Shown here piece after piece: positions 1 through 7,212 of a DNA stretch of 13,996 bases (the first letter of the stretch is position 1; every line of letters starts with the position of its first letter). The DNA comes from an uncultured Synergistales bacterium (GTDB taxonomy: Bacteria; Synergistota; Synergistia; Synergistales; Aminobacteriaceae): NCBI GenBank assembly GCA_905233295.1, contig CAJODX010000027.1, forward strand, positions 1,141 through 15,136, read 5' to 3'. Under the pieces are notes generated by a model. The model saw nothing but the letters and a program-made list of their open reading frames with translations. It was not told the DNA's origin and did no database searches. Both the position numbers and the translations under genes were made by a program.

Positions 1-456
1 GATATGTACGTCCGCGGCATTCCCATGTATGCCGGACCTTTTGACAAACACATCACGATGATGGTAGGCAAAAAGAAATATCAGCCGATTGATTACGAAA
101 AGAGATTCAATTTCAAAATTATCGGTCAGCGCGACGGCATGGTGTTTTTTCCGCGCTACGACCCTAAAACAGGCAAGGAAGTCCTTGAAGGCGCAAAAGA
201 CGTAAGAATAATTTTCGACTCTTCGATAAGCCACGCCCTTGACGGAAGAAACGATGTCATATATGTCTGGGATCTTTCAAGGGACAGAGGCAAAATCGCA
301 GGAGGCAAGGCAACAGACAGACTTGAAACAGACAGACTCATAAAACGTTCGGACAAAATAAAAGCTGAACGTGATGCGCTTCAAAAACAGATTGACGCAC
401 TCAACAAAGAGTATAACGAAGTTAATTCGCGTATTGACGAATTACAGAGCAATTAA
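1..456 (+). CDS. Hypothetical protein, C-terminal part (5'-truncated by window edge)
   Basis: The reading frame is already open at base 1 (GAT) and runs for about 151 codons to TAA at 454-456. The Met codon at 4 is therefore probably internal and the true start lies upstream. I do not recognise the family. The first ~100 residues look globular, with mixed aromatic and charged residues and several beta-like stretches. The last ~45 residues are strongly charged with regularly spaced Leu/Ile and resemble a coiled coil ending at the C-terminus, which suggests oligomerisation. No catalytic motif or membrane segment is visible in this part. pfkA follows 42 nt later with no convincing terminator between, so the two may be co-transcribed. 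Confidence 0.7.
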   Translation, partial: DMYVRGIPMYAGPFDKHITMMVGKKKYQPIDYEKRFNFKIIGQRDGMVFFPRYDPKTGKEVLEGAKDVRIIFDSSISHALDGRNDVIYVWDLSRDRGKIAGGKATDRLETDRLIKRSDKIKAERDALQKQIDALNKEYNEVNSRIDELQSN

Positions 457-498
457 AAAATTTTTTAAGAAAATTTTCAGAAAGGAAGTATTTTTATT

Positions 499-1464
499 AT
501 GGTCAAAATGGATCGTATCGCTGTACTGACGAGCGGAGGAGATTCGCCCGGTATGAACGCAGCCATACGTGCAGTCGCAAGGACATGCATGTTTAACGAC
601 AAAGAATGCATTGGTGTCAGACGCGGCTATGAAGGTCTTATTGAAGGCGATTTCGTAACACTCGACCGTGCTGCTGTCGGCGGGATCATTCATCACGGAG
701 GCACAATCCTGAAAACGGCACGCAGTGAGCGTTTCAAAACTCCAGAGGGGCGCGAGGCGGCTCTTGAGCAGATGAAAAACGCCGGTATCGATGGTCTTGT
801 CGTTATAGGCGGCGACGGCTCTTTCCATGGTGCAAAGGCTCTTCATGATCTCGGCTTTCCTACAATGGGAATCCCCGGAACGATTGACAATGACATCACC
901 GGCACTGACGAAACAATAGGATTCGACACCGCTGTGAACACCGCGCTCGATGCAATAATGAAACTCCGCGACACAGCCTCAAGCCACCAGAGATTATTTG
1001 TCGTTGAGGTCATGGGACGCAACGCGGGATTTCTTGCGCTTGAAGTTGCGGTTGCCTCAGGAGCTGAATACGTTGTCGTACCTGAGCTGCCCGTGAGTAT
1101 CGGTGAACTTACGAAAAGGCTCAAAACTTCGTATGCAGAACACAGAAGCCACACGCTGATAATTCTTGCTGAAGGTGTAATGACAGCCGATAAAATGCGC
1201 GAACAGCTTCAGGATGCCGGCGGCTATGACGCAAGAGTTACAGTACTCGGATATCTTCAGCGCGGCGGACATCCGACATCATTCGATGTTGTTCTCGCTA
1301 CAAGAATGGGAGCTTTCGCCACAGAAAAATTAATGATCGGCAGCTCCGGCATGATGGTTGGAAATATCAATCATCAGCTTGTTTTAAGTCCTCTTGAAAG
1401 AGCATGGAGCGAACATAAATCTTTAAGCCCGGAGATGTTAGGCTTAATCAACAAAATGAACTAA
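499..1464 (+). CDS. pfkA: ATP-dependent 6-phosphofructokinase
   Basis: It phosphorylates fructose 6-phosphate to fructose 1,6-bisphosphate in cytoplasmic glycolysis. The 321 residues match the usual bacterial PfkA length (~320). Visible motifs are the nucleotide-binding GGDSPGMNA (13-21), GGDGS (104-108), PGTIDND (126-132, catalytic base D130), MGR (172-174), and R246 in ARVTVLGY. Aligned with E. coli PfkA at a constant +3 offset, the Gly residues at 107 and 127 equal G104 and G124, which mark ATP-users; PPi-dependent enzymes carry Asp and Lys there. Effector-site arginines R24, R28 and R157 (E. coli R21, R25, R154) are kept, so allosteric control is plausible, but K211 is replaced by Glu214. 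E. coli H249, a fructose 6-phosphate contact, is Tyr252 here. The start ATG has AGGAAG 10 nt upstream; Met4 is an alternative start. Confidence 0.96.
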   Translation: MVKMDRIAVLTSGGDSPGMNAAIRAVARTCMFNDKECIGVRRGYEGLIEGDFVTLDRAAVGGIIHHGGTILKTARSERFKTPEGREAALEQMKNAGIDGLVVIGGDGSFHGAKALHDLGFPTMGIPGTIDNDITGTDETIGFDTAVNTALDAIMKLRDTASSHQRLFVVEVMGRNAGFLALEVAVASGAEYVVVPELPVSIGELTKRLKTSYAEHRSHTLIILAEGVMTADKMREQLQDAGGYDARVTVLGYLQRGGHPTSFDVVLATRMGAFATEKLMIGSSGMMVGNINHQLVLSPLERAWSEHKSLSPEMLGLINKMN

Positions 1465-1479
1465 AAAAATAAGAAAAAC

Positions 1480-1531
1480 AGGCGGGAAGTAGGAAAAAAA
1501 ATTTTTCACTTTCTTACTCCCGGCTATTTTT
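1480..1531 (+). terminator. Rho-independent terminator of pfkA
   Basis: The inverted repeat AGGCGGGA/GTAGGAAA pairs with TTTCTTAC/TCCCGGCT, with one bulged A and one G-G mismatch. The loop is AT-rich and ATTTTTA follows. It lies between the pfkA stop and the rho start, so rho is probably transcribed separately or by read-through. Confidence 0.75.
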
Positions 1532-1551
1532 AATCACAAGGAAAAATTTTA

Positions 1552-3108
1552 ATGCCAAGAAAAACGAAACCAATCGAATATGCCTATCAGCCAAGTTCTG
1601 CACTTTCAGACGAAGAATTACGCGAGGAAGTCAGCGCCATACAGGAAGAAAATTACGGCGATGAAAATGAAAAAGAATTTCAGCGCGATTACACTGAATT
1701 AGAAAATGAAAATTATGATGACGCCGTAAACGAAATTGAAACAGGATATGAAGCTGAAGCTGAAACTGAAACTGACAGTGAAAACGACGTCGATGACGAA
1801 GAGTTTAAGCCGAGAAATTTCCGCAGCAGAAGACGCGAGACAATTCAGCACCCGAAACCAAAATATACTTACGCGATGCTCGCCGTAAAGACTCTTGCCG
1901 AACTCAAAAAAATGGCAAAAGAGTTCGAGGTGAATCTTCCCGTTTCAATCCGAAAAGATGATTTGATAATTTTAATTCTCAAGGCTCAGGCTGAAAAAAT
2001 GAATTATCGTTTCGGCGGAGGAACTCTCGAAATCCTTCCGGAAAATTTCGGTTTCCTGCGTCCGAAAGGAATGCTGCCGACGGACAGCGACGTTTATTTA
2101 TCAGCTTCTCAGATTCGCCGATTCGGATTAAGGAACGGAGATGTTATCTGGGGATTGATAAGACCTCCCCGTGATCAGGAACATTATGAAGCTCTGCTGA
2201 GAGTCGAAACCGTAAACTTTACTGACCCCGAACATTCAAGAAAACGCGCGGTCTTTTCACAGCTGACTCCGATTTTTCCAGATAAAAGAATCAGCCTTGA
2301 ATATGATCCGAAAGATTTAGCAACGCGCCTTGTTGATATGTTTGCTCCCATAGGACTTGGACAGAGAGCTTTGCTTGTTTCGCCGCCCAAAGCCGGAAAA
2401 ACAACTCTCCTGAAACGCATTGCGAAGGCGATTGCGGCAAATTCTCAGGACATCATCATCATGGCTCTTTTAATAGATGAACGCCCTGAAGAGGTTACGG
2501 ATATTTCACGTTCTATTGACGGTGAAGTCATTGCGTCAACATTCGACAGACCTGCCGATGAACATATAAGAGTTGCAAATCTCGCTCTCGAAAAAGCAAA
2601 ACGCCTCGTCGAAGCAAAAAGAGACGTCGTGATTCTCCTCGATTCGATAACAAGACTTGCACGCGCTTCAAACCTTACTGTGCCGCCGTCAGGACGGACT
2701 TTATCAGGCGGTCTTGACCCTTCCGGATTATATTTTCCAAAAAGATTTTTCGGTGCCGCAAGAAATTTTGAAGAGGGCGGAAGTCTTACGATCATCGGCA
2801 CGGCTCTGACAGACACGGGCAGCCGGATGGACGATGTTATTTACGAAGAGTTCAAAGGCACGGGCAATATGGAGCTTCATCTGTCGCGGAAACTCGCGGA
2901 TCAGAGAATTTTCCCGGCGATTGACATCACGCGGTCAGGCACAAGACGCGAAGAACTCTTAATGCCGGAAGACGAGTTGAAACGTCTCTGGATTCTGCGC
3001 AAAAGGATCGGAGGAGTTGACGAAGCCGGAGCATTGAATTTGATTCTTGACAAATTAAAACAGACCCAAACGAACGAAGAATTTTTGAATGCGATAAAAC
3101 TCGCTTAA
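1552..3108 (+). CDS. rho: Transcription termination factor Rho
   Basis: Rho is a hexameric RNA-dependent ATPase/translocase that ends transcription. The protein has 518 residues against 419 in E. coli, the excess being a ~100-residue N-terminal extension. Residues 20-85 are very rich in Glu/Asp/Asn and look disordered, and 86-104 is a basic RSRRR patch. Then come the Rho N-terminal helical domain (~108-150), the cold-shock-like RNA-binding domain (~155-225, with GFLRP at 167-171), and the RecA-like ATPase. The ATPase shows the P-loop PPKAGKT (278-284, K283), E310 in LLIDERPEEVTD, Walker B LLDSITR (D364), GLDPSGLYFPKR (387-398), and the arginine finger R465 in TRSGTRREE. These match E. coli K184, E211, D265 and R366 at a constant +99 offset, so the core is intact. 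The ATG has AAGGA 9 nt upstream. Confidence 0.97.
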   Translation: MPRKTKPIEYAYQPSSALSDEELREEVSAIQEENYGDENEKEFQRDYTELENENYDDAVNEIETGYEAEAETETDSENDVDDEEFKPRNFRSRRRETIQHPKPKYTYAMLAVKTLAELKKMAKEFEVNLPVSIRKDDLIILILKAQAEKMNYRFGGGTLEILPENFGFLRPKGMLPTDSDVYLSASQIRRFGLRNGDVIWGLIRPPRDQEHYEALLRVETVNFTDPEHSRKRAVFSQLTPIFPDKRISLEYDPKDLATRLVDMFAPIGLGQRALLVSPPKAGKTTLLKRIAKAIAANSQDIIIMALLIDERPEEVTDISRSIDGEVIASTFDRPADEHIRVANLALEKAKRLVEAKRDVVILLDSITRLARASNLTVPPSGRTLSGGLDPSGLYFPKRFFGAARNFEEGGSLTIIGTALTDTGSRMDDVIYEEFKGTGNMELHLSRKLADQRIFPAIDITRSGTRREELLMPEDELKRLWILRKRIGGVDEAGALNLILDKLKQTQTNEEFLNAIKLA

Positions 3109-3147
3109 AAAAAATTTTTAAAATTTCCTGAAAGGCAGTGAACTCAT

Positions 3148-4314
3148 TTGCACGAAAAAATTTTGTCCGAAGCTGAAAAGCTTGAGGGCTTGATGGTTGA
3201 TACTCTTTCGCGGCTGTGCAGAATACCGGCGGTTTCTCCTCACAACGGAGGCACTGGCGAAGACGCGAAAATCAAAGAACTCGAAAAAATTATTAACGAG
3301 CTTGAACTCGGAAAGAAAGCAGAAATCAAAATCGAATACGTTGATGACGAAAAAGCTCCGAACAAAAAAAGACCGTCTTTATTTCTTGAATATCCCGGAA
3401 AAAATTCGCGGCGGCTTTGCATTTTAACTCACATTGACATCGTTCCTGAAGGTGATCGGAACTCATGGACTCTCGATCCGTTTAAGCCTGAAGTTCGCGG
3501 TTCAAGACTTTACGGGCGCGGTGTCAGCGATAACGGAATGTGCCTTGTCGCGTCGCTGTTTGCATTGAAGGCTTTATTAAACGCAGGTGTTGAACCCGAA
3601 TACACAGTCAACCTTGCGTTCGTATGCGATGAAGAAATGGGAAGCCATTACGGGCTTGAACCTTTGCTTGAGAGAAATCTTTACAGACCTGACGATTTGG
3701 TCATAGCACCCGACAGCGGCAATGATGCAGGAGATTTTATCGAAATTGCAGAGAAAGCCGACTGGAAATTAAAATTTACCGTTATCGGGAAACAGGTTCA
3801 CGCAGCTTTGCCTCACACGGGCATCAACGCGTGCAGAGCCGCAAATATTCTCGCGTTTGAAATTGATGAAGCCCTTCACAAAGCTTTTCCCGATGAAGAT
3901 AAAACGTTCGATCCTCCGTTTTCGACCTTTGAGCCGACAAGAAGATTTGCAAACGTTCCAAACACAAATACCGTTCCCGGACGTGAAATTTTTGAATTTG
4001 ACTGCCGCGTACTGCCGTGCGTATCTCTCGACAAAGCGTCAGAGATTGTCAGAAAAATTTGCGCGGATGTTGAAAAACGGACGGGAGCAAAAATCGAACT
4101 CGTTGAAAGCCGTAACGATGCAGCACCTCCGACAAGTCCTGACAGCGACATCGCAAAACTCTTAATCAAGAGCGTCCGTGAAGTTTTAAATATTGAACCT
4201 CAAACAGGCGGCATAGGCGGAGGAACATTCGCGGCACTGTTCAGAAGAAAAAATATTCCTGCTGTTGTCTGGAGTCAGGAATGCGACGGCGTAGCTCACC
4301 AGCCGGATGCGTGA
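3148..4314 (+). CDS. M20-family metallopeptidase (ArgE/DapE/dipeptidase type), C-terminus frameshifted
   Basis: This is a cytoplasmic di-zinc hydrolase of peptide or N-acyl-amino-acid bonds; the exact substrate cannot be told. All M20 metal and catalytic residues are visible: H95 and D97 (THIDIVPEG), D128 (GRGVSDNG), E162/E163 (CDEEMG), D189 (APDSG) and H384 (AHQPD). The dimerisation (lid) insertion starts near residue 205 with the usual VxGKxxHA-type motif. The start is TTG, since no ATG fits the N-terminus, with AAAGG about 12 nt upstream. The frame stops right after HQPDA. Shifting to the -1 frame at 4308 gives CVNNAKVFALMMNG and a stop at 4350-4352, which resembles the normal last helix (NDAKVFA-type). 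The last ~20 residues are thus lost or changed and probably some codons are deleted. It lies 39 nt after rho without a terminator. Confidence 0.9.
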   Translation: MHEKILSEAEKLEGLMVDTLSRLCRIPAVSPHNGGTGEDAKIKELEKIINELELGKKAEIKIEYVDDEKAPNKKRPSLFLEYPGKNSRRLCILTHIDIVPEGDRNSWTLDPFKPEVRGSRLYGRGVSDNGMCLVASLFALKALLNAGVEPEYTVNLAFVCDEEMGSHYGLEPLLERNLYRPDDLVIAPDSGNDAGDFIEIAEKADWKLKFTVIGKQVHAALPHTGINACRAANILAFEIDEALHKAFPDEDKTFDPPFSTFEPTRRFANVPNTNTVPGREIFEFDCRVLPCVSLDKASEIVRKICADVEKRTGAKIELVESRNDAAPPTSPDSDIAKLLIKSVREVLNIEPQTGGIGGGTFAALFRRKNIPAVVWSQECDGVAHQPDA

Positions 4315-4352
4315 ACAACGCTAAAGTTTTTGCATTAATGATGAACGGCTGA
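4308..4352 (+). pseudogene. Out-of-frame remnant of the M20 peptidase C-terminus
   Basis: The frame shifted by -1 relative to the upstream peptidase encodes CVNNAKVFALMMNG followed by TGA. The NAKVFA core is typical of the terminal helix of M20 peptidases, in which about ten residues normally separate it from HQPD; only three or four do here. The remnant overlaps the 3' end of the convergent HD gene. Confidence 0.6.
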
Positions 4353-5084
4353 AAAAATTTTTTCTAACTCCTCGCGAACAGCCCTGACCGGCACCGCAGC
4401 AATCAATTTTTTCAAATATCCCTGCTGCAAAATAATTTCTTTTGTTTTCGGATAAACAATTTCAAATGCCATACAGCATTGTGCAACAAGAGATTCGAGT
4501 TCATTGGATTCAACAGCCATGCGCGGCACACACCTGTGTTCACGGACGCACTGCAAAATTTCATCACGCACTGTTAAATTTTTAAAAATTTTTTTGTCAT
4601 TTTCATAAGGCGGCTCGGTTGACACTCTGAAAATGTCAGCTTTGTCCGCATCACGGAGAATCTCTGCGTAAATTTTCGTTTTTTCCGGCAGTCCGTCTGG
4701 AATTTTCAGTTTGTTGTGAAGTCTTATCACAATTTCGGCAATATTTTTCCAGTCATCTTCAAGACCTTCAGCTTCAGGCGAAAATTTTTCAATCAAATTT
4801 TCATTAAAAAGAATATCTGCGCCCAGCTCAGCATGATCAACAGAAAACGCGTCTTTGAAAGTTCCGAATCTCGTAACCTGTTCAAAACGTCCGACATCGT
4901 GGAGCAAACCTGAAAGCCACGCAAACTCAGGATTGATATTTTCATTTTGAACAGAAAGCGCGATTTTTTCGGCAAGCTCCGCAACTCTGAATGTATGCGA
5001 AATTTTCAGCGCAACGCTTTCATTTGAAACATCAAAATTTTCCGTATAATCTTTAAATGCCTGTACAGCGTTGTTTTTATTCAT
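4335..5084 (-). CDS. HD-domain metal-dependent phosphohydrolase
   Basis: The 249 residues carry the HD-superfamily metal ligands in order: H30 (SHTFRVAELA), H62-D63 (GLLHDVGRFEQ), H84 (DHAELG), H123 (RLHNK), and D145/D147 in the LRDADKADI motif that closes this family. The protein is expected to be a cytoplasmic phosphatase or phosphodiesterase acting on a nucleotide-like or phosphate ester substrate, which I cannot name. There is no signal peptide or fused sensor domain. It starts 9 nt after the stop of the hydrolase gene on the same strand, so the two are probably one operon. Only a weak Shine-Dalgarno is visible, which suggests translational coupling. It ends inside the former 3' end of the convergent M20 gene. 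Confidence 0.85.
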   Translation of the reverse strand: MNKNNAVQAFKDYTENFDVSNESVALKISHTFRVAELAEKIALSVQNENINPEFAWLSGLLHDVGRFEQVTRFGTFKDAFSVDHAELGADILFNENLIEKFSPEAEGLEDDWKNIAEIVIRLHNKLKIPDGLPEKTKIYAEILRDADKADIFRVSTEPPYENDKKIFKNLTVRDEILQCVREHRCVPRMAVESNELESLVAQCCMAFEIVYPKTKEIILQQGYLKKLIAAVPVRAVREELEKIFSAVHH

Positions 5085-5093
5085 GTTTTAATT

Positions 5094-5891
5094 TTACCGC
5101 GATTTTTTGTCTTTCCTGTTCTGTCTGAAAAGCCAATCTCTGAGCGCGTCAATTTTATATGCGTAGTCAAACGAGAACATATGTTCAGGTGAACCTACGG
5201 GAATGCCTTCATCAAGGACTGTTCCAAGTCTGAACTGAATAAAATTCGCCGCCGGATTGCCCATTAAAATCGTGTTCATTGCCTTTGTGAAATCTTCCTG
5301 AGACATTTTCGCGTCCCAGCCGATTGCGCTGCTGAAAGGCACATGACTTTCTCTGAACATTTTCATCACGGCTTTCTGTCCTGTTGAAGCTTTCTGATCT
5401 CCCTCTGCGGTGATGTAAAAAAATTTTTGCTGCTTCAAGCCTTCAAGCTGTCTTATGTCCCACTGTCCTGAAACGAAAATTTCAGCCGCGAAAAGGTCAG
5501 GATACTGCGAGGCAAGATATAAAAATGTCATGCAGCCCATTGACTGTCCTGTCGCGTAAACTCTGTCGGGGTCGATTCTGAATCCCGCGATTAATGCCCG
5601 CACAAGATGTTCTGTGTGTCTAATGTAGTCTGTCATTGTGTAGCCGCTGTGGTCATCAAGAATTATTTCAGGATATTGAGGAACGGCGATGATACATTTG
5701 TGTTTTGCCTGAAATTTCTGAGTTGCCCAGATTATTCCGCCGTAACCCTGACGCAGAGGAGCATCCGCGCCTTTGCCAGTAACGCTTGCGTCAGCGATGA
5801 AAATCAAGAGAGGATATGTTCTGTCGCCCGGATAACCTTCCGGCAGAAAAATATTGCAGGGAAACTCAAAACTTTTTTCCTTGTAGGTCAT
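5094..5891 (-). CDS. Alpha/beta hydrolase (esterase/prolyl-oligopeptidase-like), body only; signal peptide cut off by a stop codon
   Basis: This is a serine hydrolase of the PHB-depolymerase/prolyl-oligopeptidase-like esterase group; substrate unknown. The nucleophile elbow is GQSMG (115-119, S117). Candidate acid D165 lies in AEGD and candidate base H237 in SPEHMFSFDYAY. The early LPEGY...YPLLIFIADAS segment forms the first strands and the oxyanion region. The Met used here follows FHA in an open frame that continues upstream to an in-frame TAA (5901-5903). Beyond it the same frame encodes a signal peptide, so the ancestral gene was 5094-6038. Without read-through, reinitiation at this ATG would give a cytoplasmic enzyme, and no good Shine-Dalgarno precedes it. 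It may be a pseudogene. The HD gene follows after 9 nt. Confidence 0.8.
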   Translation of the reverse strand: MTYKEKSFEFPCNIFLPEGYPGDRTYPLLIFIADASVTGKGADAPLRQGYGGIIWATQKFQAKHKCIIAVPQYPEIILDDHSGYTMTDYIRHTEHLVRALIAGFRIDPDRVYATGQSMGCMTFLYLASQYPDLFAAEIFVSGQWDIRQLEGLKQQKFFYITAEGDQKASTGQKAVMKMFRESHVPFSSAIGWDAKMSQEDFTKAMNTILMGNPAANFIQFRLGTVLDEGIPVGSPEHMFSFDYAYKIDALRDWLFRQNRKDKKSR

Positions 5892-5900
5892 TGCATGGAA

Positions 5901-6038
5901 TTACGGCAGAGTTTCCTCAATCATTGACTGAAGGACTTTATCTTTGCTTTTGTCCGGGAATGGAACAGAAGCACTGAACGCCGGAAAAACAGCAAAGGCA
6001 AGTGAAATTATTAATGACATTATCAATTTTATTTTCAT
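5901..6038 (-). pseudogene. Detached 5' part of the alpha/beta hydrolase gene: signal peptide plus linker
   Basis: An ATG at 6038-6036, with GGAG about 12 nt upstream, opens 45 codons ended by TAA. The peptide starts MKIKLIMSLIISLAFAVFPA, then FSASVPFPDKSKDK: a basic start, a hydrophobic core and a likely cleavage after SA. The frame is exactly that of the hydrolase body (147 nt = 49 codons from ATG to ATG), and the residues on either side of the stop (ETLP, then FHAMTYKEKSF) read as continuous protein. A single nonsense change or sequence error at 5901-5903 explains the split. Confidence 0.75.
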
Positions 6039-6084
6039 TTTTTAATTATCTCCGTCAATATATTTAAATGAAAAAATTTTTTTC

Positions 6085-6126
6085 ATTATAACCTATGAGG
6101 TTATATAAAAATTTTTCGCGTATAAT
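6085..6126. promoter_or_regulatory. Divergent promoter region with a shared inverted repeat
   Basis: Two perfect TATAAT boxes face away from each other: 6121-6126 on the plus strand (for metN) and 6090-6085 on the minus strand (for the hydrolase gene). Between and overlapping them is a 7-bp perfect inverted repeat, TATAACC-TATGA-GGTTATA (6087-6105). It covers the -35 position of the metN promoter and the spacer/-10 of the minus promoter. Both -35 hexamers are weak. This suggests one dimeric regulator controlling both sides; its identity is unknown. I see no S-box or other riboswitch in the short metN leader. Confidence 0.5.
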
Positions 6127-6171
6127 TTTATTTTAATTCAGAAATTTTTTAAAAAAGGACTTGAGATTTGA

Positions 6172-7212
6172 TTGATTGAACTTGAACACGTTGTAAAAAA
6201 TTTTCGTCTGAATAAAAATGACAGTGCCATTCACGCGGTAAATGACGTGTCATTAAAAATAGATGACGGAGAAATATTCGGAATTATCGGCTTCTCAGGC
6301 GCAGGAAAATCCACGCTCGTGCGTTGCATAAATCTTCTTGAACGTCCAGACTCCGGCAGCGTAAAAATTGACGGCGTTGAAATGACAGAGTTAAAGCCGC
6401 GCGAACTCTATAAGGCACGGACAAAAATCGGAATGATTTTCCAGCAGTTCAATTTAATGCCTTCACGGACGGTTTTTCAAAATGTCGCATATCCTCTTAA
6501 GGGAATGACGAAGGACGAAATTAAAAAGAAAGTCCGCGAACTTTTAGCCCTCGTTGAAATCGGCGATAAAGAAAACGCTTACCCTTCAGAACTTTCCGGC
6601 GGTCAGAAACAAAGAGTCGCTATTGCGCGTGCGCTTGCCAATGATCCGACTATTTTATTGTGCGATGAGGCAACGAGCGCGTTAGACCCGCAGACAACAG
6701 GCTCGATTTTGCAGCTGCTGAAAGACCTTAACAAAAAACTCGGCTTAACTATGGTCGTTATCACACATGAAATGGAAGTCGTGAAAAATATCTGCCGGAA
6801 AGCCGCCGTTATGGACGCCGGAAAAATCATCGAGAGCGGAGATGTTTTCACGATTTTTTCAGATCCAAAACACCCCGTAACGAGAAATTTTGTCCGAACG
6901 ACTTCAAATTTATCGAAAATCGAAATTCTGATAAAAGACAACTCGCCAATGGTGAAATTAAAACCCGGCGAATTAATGGCGCGTCTTGTCTATATTCACG
7001 CTGATGTTTCAGAGCCTTTGATCTCTTACGCATCGAGAGAGTTTGACATTGAAATAAACATAATTCTCGCTGATGTTGAGATAGTCGCGGGCGCAATGGT
7101 CGGCGGCACGGTCGTAATCTTCAACGGACCGCGTGAAAGAATAAACAAAGCGATTGAATATTATCAAAGCAAAGATATAAGAGTGGAGGTTATACAGGAT
7201 GCCGGAGCTTAA
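6172..7212 (+). CDS. metN: Methionine-type ABC transporter ATP-binding protein MetN
   Basis: This is the ATPase subunit of a methionine importer on the cytoplasmic face of the membrane. The protein has 346 residues. Walker A is GFSGAGKST (40-48), Q-loop IFQQFN (89-94), signature LSGGQKQR (141-148), Walker B ILLCDEATSALD (161-172) and switch histidine H199 (VITHE). A C-terminal ~75-90 residue NIL domain (from ~265) is the regulatory domain that binds methionine in MetN proteins (transinhibition); it favours methionine over other NlpA-family substrates. The start is TTG with AAGGA 12 nt upstream; no ATG fits. It overlaps metI by 14 nt. Confidence 0.93.
   Translation: MIELEHVVKNFRLNKNDSAIHAVNDVSLKIDDGEIFGIIGFSGAGKSTLVRCINLLERPDSGSVKIDGVEMTELKPRELYKARTKIGMIFQQFNLMPSRTVFQNVAYPLKGMTKDEIKKKVRELLALVEIGDKENAYPSELSGGQKQRVAIARALANDPTILLCDEATSALDPQTTGSILQLLKDLNKKLGLTMVVITHEMEVVKNICRKAAVMDAGKIIESGDVFTIFSDPKHPVTRNFVRTTSNLSKIEILIKDNSPMVKLKPGELMARLVYIHADVSEPLISYASREFDIEINIILADVEIVAGAMVGGTVVIFNGPRERINKAIEYYQSKDIRVEVIQDAGA

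Noticed and set aside
442..846. Minus-strand frames inside pfkA and other long genes
   Set aside because: They are shadows of strongly conserved genes on the other strand, with no family motifs or ribosome binding sites.
4308..4352. Programmed -1 frameshift to restore the M20 C-terminus
   Set aside because: No slippery heptamer or downstream stem is seen at the join, and the spacing to the terminal helix is too short, so a mutation or sequence error is more likely.
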